The notes: generated by a model from the sequence alone, not told the origin. Shown: positions 31,621 through 43,945, counted from the stretch's first letter. The stretch is 64,000 nt of DNA from Pictodentalium vernedei (GCA_031216915.1 CM062296.1:66122148-66186147); one strand, 5' to 3'. Translations and numbers: made by a program.

Positions 31621-31920
31621 TTGAACCTTTTACCCAAACGAAACTACCAAAACCATCAGCGCTATTCTCAAAAACTGTCAGTTAATTTTCATTATTTTTT
31701 CATTTTTTGTCTCAAAAACATAGGTTATGATCCCTCATTGGAACGAGCTCGTCGAGCTCGTTCCACTGAGGGGTCATAACCTATGTTTTTGAGACACGAC
31801 GAGCCCGTTTCAATGAGGGGTCATAACCTATGTTTTTGAGACATAAAAAAAACAAGAAATAGTTGTTCAAGAATTAACTTTGCAAGTGTCGTCTGCTTTT
31901 CATGTTAGGTGAATGGTTAA
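31621..31920 (+). mobile_element. TTAA MITE family A with a duplicated right arm
   Basis: Starts CCTTTTACCCAAACG and ends CATGTTAGGTGAATGGTTAA. After the usual hairpin, the piece ATGAGGGGTCATAACCTATG...GAGAC is repeated at about 31797-31842, giving one left arm and two right arms. Confidence 0.88.
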
Positions 31921-32076
31921 ACACCAATAAATATATAAATTCTACAACGGGGTAGAATAAGTCTAAGTGTTTAGACCTAATCGCGACCCAATTGTGATCT
32001 TGTCGAATTTCTCTGCCTATTTTTAGCCTCTCAATCTTTCTGATTGTTCCATCTCAATTCATCTCCTTTTAGTGCC

Positions 32077-32143
32077 AACACTCTGAAATCGATTGGGTTA
32101 AAAATCAACCCAAATCAATTGGGTTGAGTGAACATGGACCCAA
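32077..32143 (+). mobile_element. MITE G, half copy
   Basis: AACACTCTGAAATCGATTGG to GAGTGAACATGGACCCAATT. It ends at the centre of the palindrome. Confidence 0.7.
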
Positions 32144-33078
32144 TTTATCAAAGTTTAACAAATCATTCAACAGTCATGTTGCGTCGGACAAAAGTAGTCT
32201 ATTGGAGACCGAACGAAAATGGCACTTAGGATTGAATGTCCTCGCATCTCGACAACATAGATTCTACAATGTTGTCTGGAGGAAAGCGGACATAAAGTTT
32301 CGAGCTAATCGCCTCTCAGTCGCGTGAAAGATGTCAATGCCATTTTCTGTCTGCTTTTGTGATCACTGTAGTATATTTACACCAGAGGATGGATTGCGTT
32401 CTCATCCGTTCAGTCATAAAATGCGGACATTTCGAATACTGAAAGAAACTTGATCCAGTTCTCTCCCTTGATGTGATTGAGGAAGATTATTTCCCCCGCG
32501 TCATATGTTCAATTGAATTGTTTTAAAACAAAAACACAACTTTGCGAAATCTAAACAAAAAGAACAAGCACATTTCCATTGTAAAACTGAAATGAAATTA
32601 GTATCAAATAGAATATGAGATTGCTTTGGAACGAAACGCCAAAAATGTTTGATGTACTTCACAAAACGACATTACATTCCCGAGAGCATTAATGTTCTTA
32701 TGAAATTCAGAACCCTTCCACTTACGCAGCTATCTGCAGAAGATTGCCAGAGGTTTGATATCTGATGTAAAACATTAAGGCAAGGTAAGGAAAAAATGAG
32801 TACAATTTTATAACACGTCCGCATCCGACTTGTGCGTGTCAAGAAGTTTCGATGTTTACAGTTCTGGTCCGGAAACTGCTTGAATGGCATAACAAATTTG
32901 AATTTGGAACCACGCCAAAGAACGCGATTCTTACCGTCAGTACCTATTTTCAGATACAAAACGAAGAAAAGTCACAAAAGATCAACCCTTTGAACTCTGG
33001 TTGTATATTCCATGTCAGTTCGATGGCAGCAAATCGAAGATTCCATATTCATTATTTGAGGCCAGACCAATTAGCAGA
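32144..33078. other. No recognisable gene
   Basis: Less repetitive DNA with several short frames on both strands (32672-32959 minus, 32852-33121 plus). No domain, splice-bounded exon or homologous repeat recognised. Confidence 0.4.
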
Positions 33079-33132
33079 CCAATTAATATCTTCAAAGTGC
33101 AATCTTTGGGCTGCACATTGAAAATATTGATT
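33079..33132. repeat. Short hairpin repeat, copy 2
   Basis: CCAATTAATATCTTCAAAGT / GCACATTGAAAATATTGATT. Diverged copy of 315-370. Confidence 0.6.
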
Positions 33133-33344
33133 CACACATTCACCTAGCAGCCATTGTACTTAATGACACTATGACAAAAACTGGGCAAAAAACTGCTCTC
33201 GTATTCAGAGGGTTACGAGTTTTAATACTTATGTAACACTATGCTTGGGATTTTCGAACAATTGGCGTTCCTGATCTTGACCGTCATAGACTTCTTCGGA
33301 AGCGATACCGTATAGTATAGTTAAGGAATAGTGCATGGCTTGGA

Positions 33345-33445
33345 GTTGACTACGCTCATATAGTGCCCAGTGAGGTGGTGTAGTTCCCGCCGCGAAGCGG
33401 AGAGAACTACACCACCTCACTGGACACTATATGGGCGTAGTCAAC
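33345..33445. repeat. 100-bp near-perfect hairpin
   Basis: Arms of about 42 bp with two mismatches (GTTGACTACGCTCATATAGT left, ACTATATGGGCGTAGTCAAC right), loop rich in CCGCGAAGCGG. Single copy in the window. Confidence 0.8.
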
Positions 33446-34302
33446 GACAGGACATGCACTAATCCTTATATTATACCGAACACCCATCAAGAAAAACATC
33501 TGTCCGATTTGTTAATCGATTATCAAGGTAGCAGCCCTACCAACCAGCGTAATATAGAAAAAAAATACCATGTACTTTTTAAAAAAAACATTTTCTTCTT
33601 CCAAAACACGGCTCACTTGGATTATTTATATGAGCAGAAGACAGATTTTGAATCGGTCGGTAAGGGTAAACAAAACATTTCCCCCAAACGGAACTGTGTA
33701 TTCTAGATTCGCGCAACTCGCGAATGAAAACTAAAATTTTCGAAATTTGACAACGCAGTTTGATAATTTCCACCCATTTGTCACACATATATATTACCGA
33801 ATGGGTCAGCACGGGATACAAACTCCGAAGATTCAATTGAATTCCATTATTTATTCGTTTACTGCCCAAAAATAAACAATTAAATAGCGAAATAATATGA
33901 GCAGCGAACCAAACGATTTTTCATATCCGGACGCGTTCTCACGAAAGTTGGAGCCCGGTATGGATCATTCTCTTCGAAACGAGATATGGATCATCTTCTC
34001 AAGGAATAAAATGAACGCCTCGAAAAATGTGACTTCAACAATGGAAAAGCGATACATTTTTCCAGGAAGATTTCTTTCCGGATCGTTTTGTGGATGTTGT
34101 GCCTCTGTGAATCGATTTTTAAATTTAGCCTGATCAGTTTTATTCGGCCAGTATGAAAAGAAAACTGATATAGTAGTGTGCTAAAAATAGAAAACGAGTA
34201 GTGCCTGGGTGTAGTGAGTGGTCAGTTCTGTGGATGCAAACTACACGAAATAGGGTATCATCTTTTAGCCAACCAGAATGCAAGGAAGTCACGTGAGATA
34301 TA
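33446..34302. other. No recognisable gene
   Basis: Unassigned DNA up to the satellite. Short frames only. Confidence 0.4.
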
Positions 34303-37300
34303 ATATTAGAGTATAGTATAGTAGAGTATAGTATAGTATAGAATATAGTGTATTGTAGTATAGAATATAGTGTGTTGTAGTATAGTATAGTGTATTGTAG
34401 TACAGTATAGTGTATTGTAGTACAGTATAGTGTATTGTAGTATAGAATATAGTGTATTGCAGTATAGTATAGTGTATTGTAGAATAGAATATAGTGCATT
34501 GTAGTATAGTATAGTGTATTGTATTATAGAATATAGTGTATTGTAGCATAGTATAGTGTATTGTAGTATAGAATATAGTGTATTGTAGTATAGTATAGTG
34601 TATTGCAGTATAGAATATAGTGTATTGTAGTATAGTATAGTGTATTGTAGTATAGAATATAGTGTATTGTAGTGTAGTATAGTGTATTGTAGTATAGAAT
34701 ATAGTGTATTGTAGTATAGTATAGTGTATTGTAGTATATAATATAGTGTATTGTAGTATAGTATAGTGTATTGTAGTATAGAATATAGTGTATTGTAGTA
34801 TAGTATAGTGTATTAGTATAGAATATAGTGCATTGTAGTATAGTATAGTGTATTGTAGTATAGAATATAGTGTTTTGTAGTATAGTATAGTGTATTGTAG
34901 TATAGAATATAGTGTATTGTAGTATAAAATAGAGTGCATTGTAGTATAGCATAGTGTATTGTAGTATAGAATATAGTGTATTGTAGTATAGTATAGTGTA
35001 TTGTAGTATAGTATAGTGTATTGTAGTATAGTATAGTGCATTGTAGTATAGTATAGTGTATTGTAGTATAGAATATAGTGTATTGTAGTATAGTATAGTG
35101 TATTGTAGTATAGTATACTGTATTGTAGTATAGTATAGTGCATTGTAGTATAGTACAGTGTATTGTAGTATAGTATAGTGTATTGTAGTATAGAATATAG
35201 TGTATTGTAGTATAGTATAGTGTATTGTATTGTAGTATAGAATATAGTGTATTGTAGTATAGTATAGTGTATTGTAGTATAGTATAGTGTATTGTAGTAT
35301 AGTATAGTGCATTGTAGTATAGAATAGTGTATTGTAGTATAGTATAGTGTATTGTAGTATAGTATAGTGTATTGTAGTATAGTATAGTGTATTGTAGTAT
35401 AGAATATAGTGTATTGTAGTATAGTATAGTGTATTGTAGTATAGTATAGTGCATTGTAGTATAGTATAGTGTATTGTAGTATAGTATAGTGTATTGTAGT
35501 ATAGAATATAGTGTATTGCAGTATAGGATAGTGTATTGTAGTATAGTATAGTGTATTGTAGTATAGTATAGTGTATTGTAGTATAGTATAGTGTATTATA
35601 GTATAGAATATAGTGTATTGTAGTATAGTATAGTGTATTGTAGTATAGAATATAGTGTATTGTAGTATAGTATAGTGTATTGTAGTATAGAATATAGTGT
35701 ATTGTAGTATAGTATAGTGTATTGTAGTATAGAATATAGTGTATTGTAGTATAGTATAGTGTATTGTAGTATAGAATATAGTGTATTGTAGTATAGTATA
35801 GTGTATTGTAGTATAGAATATAGTGTATTGTAGTATAGTATAGTGTATTGTAATATAGAATAGAGTGTATTGTAGTATAGTATAGTGTATTGTAGTATAG
35901 AATATAGTGTATTGTAGTATAGTATAGTGTATTGTAGTATAGAATATAGTGTATTGTAGTATAGTATAGTGTATTGTAGTATAGAATATAGTGTATCGTA
36001 GTATAGTATAGTGTATTGTAGTATAGTATAGTGTATTGTAGTATAGTATAGTGCATTGTAGTATAGTATAGTGCATTGTAGTATAGTATAGTGTATTGTA
36101 GTATAGAATATAGTGTATTGCAGTATAGTATAGTGTATTGTAGTATAGAATATAGTGTATTGTAGTATAGTATAGTGTATTGTAGTATAGAATATAGTGT
36201 ATTGTAGTATAGTATTGTGTATAGTAGTATAGAATATAGTGTATTGTAGTATAGTATTGTGTATAGTAGTATAGAATATAGTGTATTGTAGTATAGTATA
36301 GTGTATTGTAGTATAGCATATAGTGTATTGTAGTATAGTATAGTGTATTGTAGTATAGAATATAGTGTATTGTAGTATAGTATAGTGTATTGTAGTATAG
36401 AATATAGTGTATTGTAGTACAGTATAGTGTATTGTAGTATAGAATATAGTGTATTGTAGTACAGTATAGTGTATTGTAGTATAGAATATAGTGTATTGTA
36501 GTATAGTATAGTGTATTGTAGTATAGAATATAGTGTATTGTAGTATAGTATAGTGTATTGTAGTATAGAATATAGTGTATTGTAGTATAGTATAGTGTAT
36601 TGTAGTATAGAATATAGTGTATTGTAGTATAGTATAGTGTATTGTAGTATAGTATAGTGTATTAGTATAGAATATAGTGCATTGTAGTATAGTATAGTGT
36701 ATTGTAGTATAGAATATAGTGTATTGTAGTATAGTATAGTGTATTGTAGTATAGCATATAGTGTATTGTAGTATAGTATAGTGTATTGTAGTATAGAATA
36801 TAGTGTATTGTAGTGTAGTATAGTGTATTGTAGTATAGAATATAGTGTATTGTAGTATAGTATAGTGTATTGTAGTATATAATATAGTGTATTGTAGTAT
36901 AGTATAGTGTATTGTAGTATAGAATATAGTGTATTGTAGTATAGTATAGTGTATTGTAGTATAGAATATAGTGTATTGTAGTATAGTATAGTGTATTGTA
37001 GTATAGTATAGTGTATTAGTATAGAATATAGTGCATTGTAGTATAGTATAGTGTATTGTAGTATAGTATAGTGTATTGTAGTATAGCATATAGTGTATTG
37101 AAGTATAGTATAGTGTATTGTAGTATAGAATATAGTGTATTGTGTATTATAGTATAGTATAGTGTATTGTAGTATAGAATATAGTGTATTGTAGTATAGT
37201 ATAGTGTATTGTAGTATAGAATATAGTGTATTGTAGTATAGTATAGTGTATTGTAGTATAGAATATAGTGTATTGTAGTATAGTATAGTGTATTGTAGTA

Positions 37301-38066
37301 TAGAATATAGTGTATTGTGTATTATAGTATAGTATAGTGTATTGTAGTATAGAATATAGTGTATTATAGTATAGTATAGTGTATTGTAGTATAGAATATA
37401 GTGTATTGTAGTATAGTATAGTGTATTGTAGTATAGAATATAGTGTATTGTAGTATAGTATAGTGTATTGTAGTATAGCATATAGTGTATTGTAGTATAG
37501 TATAGTGTATTGTAGTATAGAATATAGTGTATTGTAGTGTAGTATAGTGTATTGTAGTATAGAATATAGTGTATTGTAGTATAGTATAGTGTATTGTAGT
37601 ATAGTATAGTGTATTAGTATAGAATATAGTGCATTGTAGTATAGTATAGTGTATTGTAGTATAGTATAGTGTATTGTAGTATAGCATATAGTGTATTGAA
37701 GTATAGTATAGTGTATTGTAGTATAGAATATAGTGTATTGTGTATTATAGTATAGTATAGTGTATTGTAGTATAGAATATAGTGTATTGTAGTATAGTAT
37801 AGTGTATTAGTATAGAATATAGTGCATTGTAGTATGATATAGTGTATTGCAGCATAGAATATAGTGTATTGTAGTATAGTATAGTGTATTGTAGTATAAA
37901 ATATAGTGTATTGTAGTATAAAATAGAGTGTACTGTAGTATAGCATAGTGTATTGTAGTATAGAATATAGTGTATTGCAGTATAGTATAGTGTGTTGTAG
38001 TATAGTATAATGTGTTGTAGTATAGTGTATTGTAGTATAGTATAGTGTATTGTAGTATAGTGTAGT
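34303..38066. repeat. Satellite array 1 (20+22-bp dimer)
   Basis: About 3.76 kb of alternating 20-mer TGTATTGTAGTATAGTATAG and a 22-mer with GAATATAG in place of GTATAG. The common dimer is 42 bp. Because 42 is a multiple of three and the minus strand has no stops in the unit, enormous Tyr/Thr/Ile/Leu/His open frames appear (up to 985 codons, 37481-34524). They are artefacts. Variant units (GTATTAGTATAG, GTATAGCATATAG, GTATTGTGTATTATAG) recur in the same order at about 36.66-37.15 and 37.46-37.76 kb, showing higher-order duplication. Confidence 0.97.
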
Positions 38067-38310
38067 ATATATTATTTATTTATTGGTGTTTAAGGTCACA
38101 TATTTCTGCAGAATGTTTAATCATGAACACGACAGTTTTATGGGTGGAGGAAACCTGAGTACCCTGAAAGAATCAACAAGCAACGGCAAGCAACTGTCAG
38201 ATCCCCATCATACTAACTCCACACAAGCAGGGATAGCATTGGCTGAAGACTAGTGCACCATGGAAGTGAAAAACGCCTTAGTGCACAGCGGCATGTGCCC
38301 CCACACGCAG
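38067..38310 (-). mobile_element. SINE, head cut off, between two satellites
   Basis: TTATTTATTTATTGGTGTTT tail, GGTGGAGGAAACCTGAGTAC and CCACACAAGCAGGGATAGCA body. It stops at GTGCCCCCACACGCAG where satellite 2 begins, so the tRNA head is missing. Confidence 0.88.
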
Positions 38311-40538
38311 TGTAGTGTAGTTGTAGTGTAGTTGTAGTATAGTTGTATTGTAGTGTAGTGTAGCTGTAGTGTAGTGTAGTTGTAGTGTAGTGTAGTGTAG
38401 TGGTAGTGTAGAGTAGTTGTAGTGTAGTGTAGTGTAGTCATAGTGTAGTGTAGTGTAGTTGTAGTGTAGTGTAGTTGTAGTGCAGTGTAGTTGTAGCGTT
38501 GTTCACGTGTAGTGTAGTGTAGTGGAAGTGTAGTGTAGTTGTAGTGTAGTGTAGATGGAGTGTAGTTCTGCGTAGTGTAATTGTAGTGTAGAGTAGTTGT
38601 GGTTGCAGTGTAGTTGTAGTGTAGTGTAGTTGCAGTGTATTGTAGTTGTAGTGTAGTGTAGTGTAGTGTAGCTATAGTGTAGTGTAGTGCTGCTGTAGTG
38701 TAGTGTAGCTGCAGTGCAGTGTAGTGTAGTTGTAGTGTAGTTTTGTGTAATGTAGTTGTAGCGTAGTGTAGTGTAGTTGTAGTGTAGTGTAGTGTAGTTG
38801 TAGTGTAGTGCAGTTGTAGTGTTGTGCAGTTGTAGTGTAGTGTAGTGTAGTATAGTGTAGCTATAGCGTAGTGTAGTTGTAGTGTAGTGTAGTGTAGTTG
38901 TAGTGTAGTGTAGGTGTAGCGTAGTGTAGTTGTAGTGTTGTGTAGTGTTGTTGTAGTATAGTTTAGCTGTAGTGTAGTGTAGTTATAGTTTAGTTGTGGT
39001 GTAGTGGTAGTGTAGTGTAGTTGTAGAGTACTGCAGTGTAATGTAGTGTATAGCAGTTTAGTGTAGTGCAGTGCAGATGTAGTTTGTTGTAATGTAGTTG
39101 TAGTGTAGTGTAGTGTAGTTGTAGAGTAGTATAGTGTAGTGTAGTTGTAGAGTACTGCAGTGTAATGTAGTGTATAGCAGTTTAGTGTAGTGCAGTGCAG
39201 ATGTAGTTTGTTGTAATGTAGTTGTAGTGTAGTGTAGTGTAGTTGTAGAGTAGTATAGTGTAGTGTAGTTGCAGTGTAGTGTAGTTGTAGTGTAGTGTAG
39301 TTTAGTTGTAGTGTAGTGTAGGGTAGTGTAGTTATATTGTAGGAGAGAGCAGGTCAGTTGTAGTGTAGTGTAGTTGTAGTGTAATGTGATGTAGTTGTAG
39401 AGTAATGTAGTGTAGTTTTGTGTGTTGTAGTGTAGTTTAGTGTAGTTGTAGTGTAGTGTAGTTGTAGTGTAGCTGTAGTGTGGTGTAGTTGCAGTGTCGT
39501 GTAGTGTAATGTAGTGTAGTTGTATAGTTATGTAGTGTAGTTGTAGTGTAGAGTACTTGTAGTGTAGTGTAGTTGTACTTTCGTGTAGTGTAATGTAGTC
39601 TAGTTGCAGTGTAGTGTAATGCAGCGTAGTTGTAGAGTGGTGTATTGTAGTTTTGTGTAGTTGTAGTGTAGTGTTGTTGTAAGTGTAGTGTAGTGGTAGA
39701 GTAATGCAGTGTAGTTGTAGAGTAATGTAACGTAGTTTGGTGTAGTGTAGTGTGATGTAGTTGTAGTGTGGTGTAGTTGATGTGTAGTGTAATGCAGTTC
39801 GAGTGTAGTGTAGTTGTAGTGTAGTGTAGTTGTAGTGTATTTTAGTTGCAGTGTAGTGTACTGTACTTGTAGTGTAGTGCCGTGTAATGCAGTGTAGTGT
39901 AGTGTAATGTAGTGTAATGTAGTGTAGTGTAGTTGTAGAGTGGTTTAGTGTAGTATTGTGTAGTGTAGTGTAGTTGTAGTGCAGTGTAGTTTTAGGATAG
40001 TGCAATGCTGCTGTTGTAGTGTAATGTAATGTAGTGTAGTTGTAGAGTAGGGTAGTGTAGGTTTTTGAAGTGCAGGGTAGTGTAGTGTACTCTAGTTGTG
40101 GTGCAGTGTAGTTGTTGTGTAGTGTTTTATAGTTTTAGCGCTGTGTAGTGTAGTGTACTGTACTTGTAGTGCAGTGTAGTTGTTGTGTAGTGTACTGTAA
40201 TTTTAGTGTTGTGTAGTGTAGTGTAGTTGTAGTGTAGTGTAGTTGTAGTGTACGGAAGTTGTAGTGTAGTGTACTGTAGTGTAGTTGTAGTATAAAGTAG
40301 TTGTAGTGTAGTGTTGTGTAGTTGTAGTGTAGTGCAGTGTGCTGTAGTTGTAGTGTAGTGTACTGTTGTTGTAGTGTGGTGTACTGTAGTTGTAGTGTAG
40401 TGTACTGTATGTGTTGTGTAGTGTACTCTAGTGTAGTTGTAGTGTAGTGTTATGTAGTGTAGTTGTAGTGTAGTGTACTGTAGTTGCAGTGCATTGTAGT
40501 GCAGTGCAGTTGTAGTGTAGTGTAGTGTAATGTAGTGT
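38311..40538. repeat. Satellite array 2 (TGTAG-based)
   Basis: About 2.2 kb of irregular TGTAG/TTGTAG words (TGTAGTGTAGTTGTAGTG). Clearly related in motif to array 1 but more diverged and without its regular dimer. The 315-codon minus-strand frame (40005-39058) is an artefact. A 124-bp exact or near-exact duplication lies at 39021-39268. Confidence 0.95.
39021..39268 (+). repeat. 124-bp local tandem duplication inside array 2
   Basis: TTGTAGAGTACTGCAGTGTA starts at 39021 and again at 39145. The intervening sequence matches base for base as far as I read it. Confidence 0.9.
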
Positions 40539-40539
40539 A

Positions 40540-42014
40540 CTGAGTCTAAAAATAATGTATAATAGAAACAAATGTGAAAAATAGCATAAAGGATGACATA
40601 TAATAGTTCTAATGTTGCATGTTTGTGGACAAGACGTCGTGCAAATAGGATAATGACATGTTGTTGTTGTCCACCAAACCGTTTACGTTATTTTTCTACG
40701 GATTTCAAAATAGCAAGTGCTACCAGAGGATGTCAAATTGAATGGGTGACTGATGATTGTCTTTGTGTTATGTTGTGCTAGAGAGCCTGGGTTAGTGAGA
40801 AAACAAGCTAGTCTTTGTCCGAGGTTGCGTGTCATTGGTATGCATGAGGTTGGGATATCTCCAGATGAGCTCGCTTCTGAGTTCGGAGTCATTGTGGTCA
40901 CTATTTACTGTCTCATTGGTGGATATAGTACCACTGGATCTACTGCCGACCGACGCCGTTCAGGTCGACCAAGAGTTACGACCCATGCACAAGACCGACA
41001 CATCAGGACGTCTCACTTGCGGAATCGCTTTCGTCCGGCGACGAGGACAGCAGCAATTTCTCCTGGTAGAACTAACAATAGAATCAGTCCACAAACTGTC
41101 CGCAACCCACCCGCTGAACACGGCATCCGAAGTAGGCGTCCATACCACTGACCAATCCTTACCCAACGTCATCGTACCATCAGAATGGAATGGGTACGTC
41201 AGGGTGTTCGCTGGACTCAGCAGCGTTGGAGCATAGTTCTTTGTAGTTTTGAATCACAGGTTTGTCTACGGCGAGCTGATGGTAGGGCAAGGGTGTATCA
41301 CCGACGAGGAGAACGGTTTTCTGATGCTTTCGGGCAGGAATGCGACCGTTCCGATGAGGGTAGTGTAATGGTTTGGGCAGGAATTTTCTTGTACCATCGA
41401 ACGCAGTTGATCTTCATCGATGGTAGTCTGAATGGACAGCGATATAGGGACGAAAATCTTAATGCTGCTGTTGTTCCGTTGTTCAACGCTAACGTCGGAT
41501 TGCAGTTAATCCAGCAAGACAATGCCCTATCTCACGTGGCGCGTGTCTGTCGTGACTTTCTTGAAGAGCAGAGAGAGCATCGAACTTCTTCCCTGGCCCC
41601 CACTTTCGCCAGATTTGTCGCCAATCGAGCATCTTTGGGATCAATTGGACCGTCGGGTGCGACTTCATGATCTTCAGACGTTAGGCGATTTACGTAATGT
41701 TCTAAGGCAGGAGTGGGACGCAATACCACAGGCTGACACCCAGAGACTCATCAGGTCCATGCGCCGTCGATGCCTTGCAATCCAAGAGGCAAACGGTGGA
41801 CATATACGCTATTGACTGCATGTGTGAACTTTTCATTTCACCCCATTTCTGAATTACGACGTCCTGGCGTGACGCTGGCAACAGTAAGAACATGAAATTA
41901 TGCAAATTCATACAGCTAGACTTGAAATATGAATTTACAATAAATTGTATGGGATTAAAGTCGATAATACTAAAATAAATAGCTCCTCAAAGTTTATATA
42001 CTTTTTTGACTCAG
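40540..42014 (+). mobile_element. Tc1-type DNA transposon, decayed
   Basis: 1,475 bp between TA dinucleotides (40538-40539, 42015-42016). The left end CTGAGTCTAAAAATAATGTA and right end AGTTTATATACTTTTTTGAC then TCAG are diverged inverted repeats. It carries a broken transposase (next entry). It sits at the edge of satellite 2, and AGTATAGTATAG just after the right TA looks like satellite DNA, so the insertion was probably into the array margin. Confidence 0.9.
40753..41815 (+). pseudogene. Tc1-like transposase pseudogene
   Basis: The N-terminal helix-turn-helix region reads LRVIGMHEVGISPDELASEF, followed by the linker GRPRVTTHAQDRHIRT and LRNRFRPATRTA, all typical of invertebrate Tc1 transposases. 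The catalytic domain runs from 41185: RRADGRARVYHRRGERFSDA, GSVMVWAGI, IQQDNALSHVARV (second catalytic Asp). It then continues in a shifted frame with PWPPLSPDLSPIEHLWDQLD (catalytic Glu), ending RRRCLAIQEANGGHIRY and a stop at 41815. The motif that normally holds the first catalytic Asp (TDES) reads SFES. There is an in-frame stop near 41148 and a frameshift near 41560-41600. Usual length is about 340 residues. Inactive. Confidence 0.93.
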
Positions 42015-42016
42015 TA

Positions 42017-42566
42017 TATAAGTATAGTATAGTTGATTTTGATCTGCTATGTGTTTTAAAATAAATAACTTTATTATTTTTGCTTCTATCGACTTGATAT
42101 TTTGTTGCATTACAATTTATTTTTCTGCACTTTTGTTTGGCGTAAAGTCTGTTTGGCTGCTGGATTGAACAAATATTGAACCTCGGCTTCGGCTTTCTCA
42201 TTTCCCATTCAAGAAATAAATGTTGAAAGGATTAAATCCCCGACTGAGTCTCAATGCTGCAGAAATACTCTTTCGGCTTACTTTTCTGCAGTCGTTCATT
42301 CACCGGAAACGAAATACAAAAACATTGAATCTGTGATGCTATTTTCTTTTGTTATCTTTGCTTTTATTTTCCTTTTTGCTGACTATTTTTCACGGCTTTT
42401 ATGTACGAACTCGTGACCTACTGGTTCAGGCTTGTCATTTTCAAAATTGTAAGAGAGCCATAACGATTCACCATAGATTATTCCAGGGGAGACATTTTTG
42501 GACGGTCATGATTCATCCGAATAGCGCTATTGAGAACCACTTTTGAGAGATTGTTTTTGACAATTA
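42017..42566. other. No recognisable gene
   Basis: AT-rich; a short satellite-like AGTATAGTATAG lies at its left edge, and nothing else is identifiable. Confidence 0.4.
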
Positions 42567-42899
42567 ATTATTTATTTATTTATTAGGGTTTAACGACATT
42601 CAGTCAGGGTCACCTCGTGCTGGGCAGTTTTACGTGTGGAGGAAGCCGGAGTGCCCGGAGAGAACTACCGAGCAACGGCGAGCAACTTTGAGATTCCACA
42701 ACGTACTAACTCCACACAAGCAGGGTTAGCATTGGTTGAGGACAAGTCCATCATCGACGTGCAGTACGCCTTAGCACACAATCCCACACGGGCAATTGGG
42801 ATTAAGTGTCTTGGCCAAGGACACAACGCCGTTGCCGCAGGTGGGATTCGAACCGAGGACTTCTCGGCTTGCAGGCTGCATCTCTACCTGGTGAGCGGT
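42567..42899 (-). mobile_element. SINE, near-complete
   Basis: TTATTTATTTATTAGGGTTT tail, GGAGGAAGCCGGAGTGCCCG body, GGACACAACGCCGTTGCCGC and GGGATTCGAACCGAGGACTT (B box, reverse). One of the cleanest copies. Confidence 0.9.
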
Positions 42900-42961
42900 T
42901 TTTGACGATGTATGTTTATCGGAATATTTAGATGCTGCTCCTGTAATGTAAGTTTGAAACT

Positions 42962-43022
42962 CGGACATACGAGACCCCAACAGTCACTCTCGGAGAGTGA
43001 TTGTTGGGGTCTTTTATGTCGG
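42962..43022. repeat. Hairpin with about 28-bp arms
   Basis: GAGACCCCAACAGTCACTCT / AGAGTGATTGTTGGGGTCTT. Small loop. Single copy seen. Confidence 0.75.
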
Positions 43023-43724
43023 AATTTCAATCATGCATCACGGGAACTTTAAACATTCATTATTTCTGCCAGTGATTCTGCTTGACATCTCTCTTATATT
43101 AATCGTGCAGAACTATTGTCAGAAATTATTATGTCACGATATGGAACAGATCACTCCCCAAAAAGTCGAGATTGTAACTTACACTGTAATGATGTGAAAT
43201 ACCATAGGTGGCTACATGTGGAAAGGATTAATGTGATTTTGACATCTCCTGTTTGTAACGAACACGACTTACTTTCGGAAATGTAATATCGAACTCTCTG
43301 TTGTCCTCGGAATGCGCCCGGGGACTGTGGAGATTACGAGGACGGCTAAGGGTCATGGCGATCGCTCGCCTGTAAATGGTAAGATTGTTGGTGAAAGTGC
43401 GTGACGATCGGATTTTGTCGAATTAAAGCACCTGTATGATCAAAGTGTTGTTTTTTAGCCAAGAAATCATGACTGAAGCAAACAGTGGGGCATTCAGTCA
43501 AGACAAGCACTGAATATGCTTTTCATCCATGTTCTATGATTGTACTTGCCATTTGGCATCAATATGGGGTTAACGTGGAGATATATATTATTAGTTACAC
43601 AGTTTGTTGGTGGCCTAATATGGTATATATGGTGTCAATTAATTTCATATTGGACGAGAGCGAATATATCTTACCGACTGCTGCATCGATGCACAGAACT
43701 AATAACAACAGCGATCAAAATTAA
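43023..43724. other. No recognisable gene
   Basis: Unassigned; short frames only. Confidence 0.4.
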
Positions 43725-43945
43725 ATGAGAGAATTCTCACAATGTGTTCACGTGTCTTTGCCTTGTTACAATTTATGGGAGAGTGCCTACAGGCACTCTC
43801 ACATAAATTGTAACAAGGCAAATTCATACATACCAAACAGTTCATTTCGAAGGTAACATGACACACATCCACAGAATATGAAGCCTTTTAAGTTGCCTTA
43901 CCTGCACTTCAGACCAAATATGGGCTTCCAACACTCATTCTTTCA
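43725..43945 (+). mobile_element. MITE H, ends decayed
   Basis: Central hairpin TTTGCCTTGTTACAATTTAT / ATAAATTGTAACAAGGCAAA at 43755-43820 and the right part ATGGGCTTCCAACACTC. The terminal TTAACTGG repeats are not preserved. Confidence 0.75.

Noticed and set aside
34289-37946. Minus-strand open frames of 107 to 985 codons rich in Y, T, I, L, H
   Set aside because: They are translations of the 42-bp satellite dimer, whose length is a multiple of three and whose minus strand lacks stops. Three overlapping frames look equally open.
39058-40005. 315-codon minus-strand frame (Thr/Tyr/His/Leu repeats)
   Set aside because: Translation of satellite 2; no start context or domain.
40829-41236. Second 135-codon frame overlapping the transposase
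   Set aside because: Out-of-frame shadow of the Tc1 transposase; the real frame carries all family motifs.
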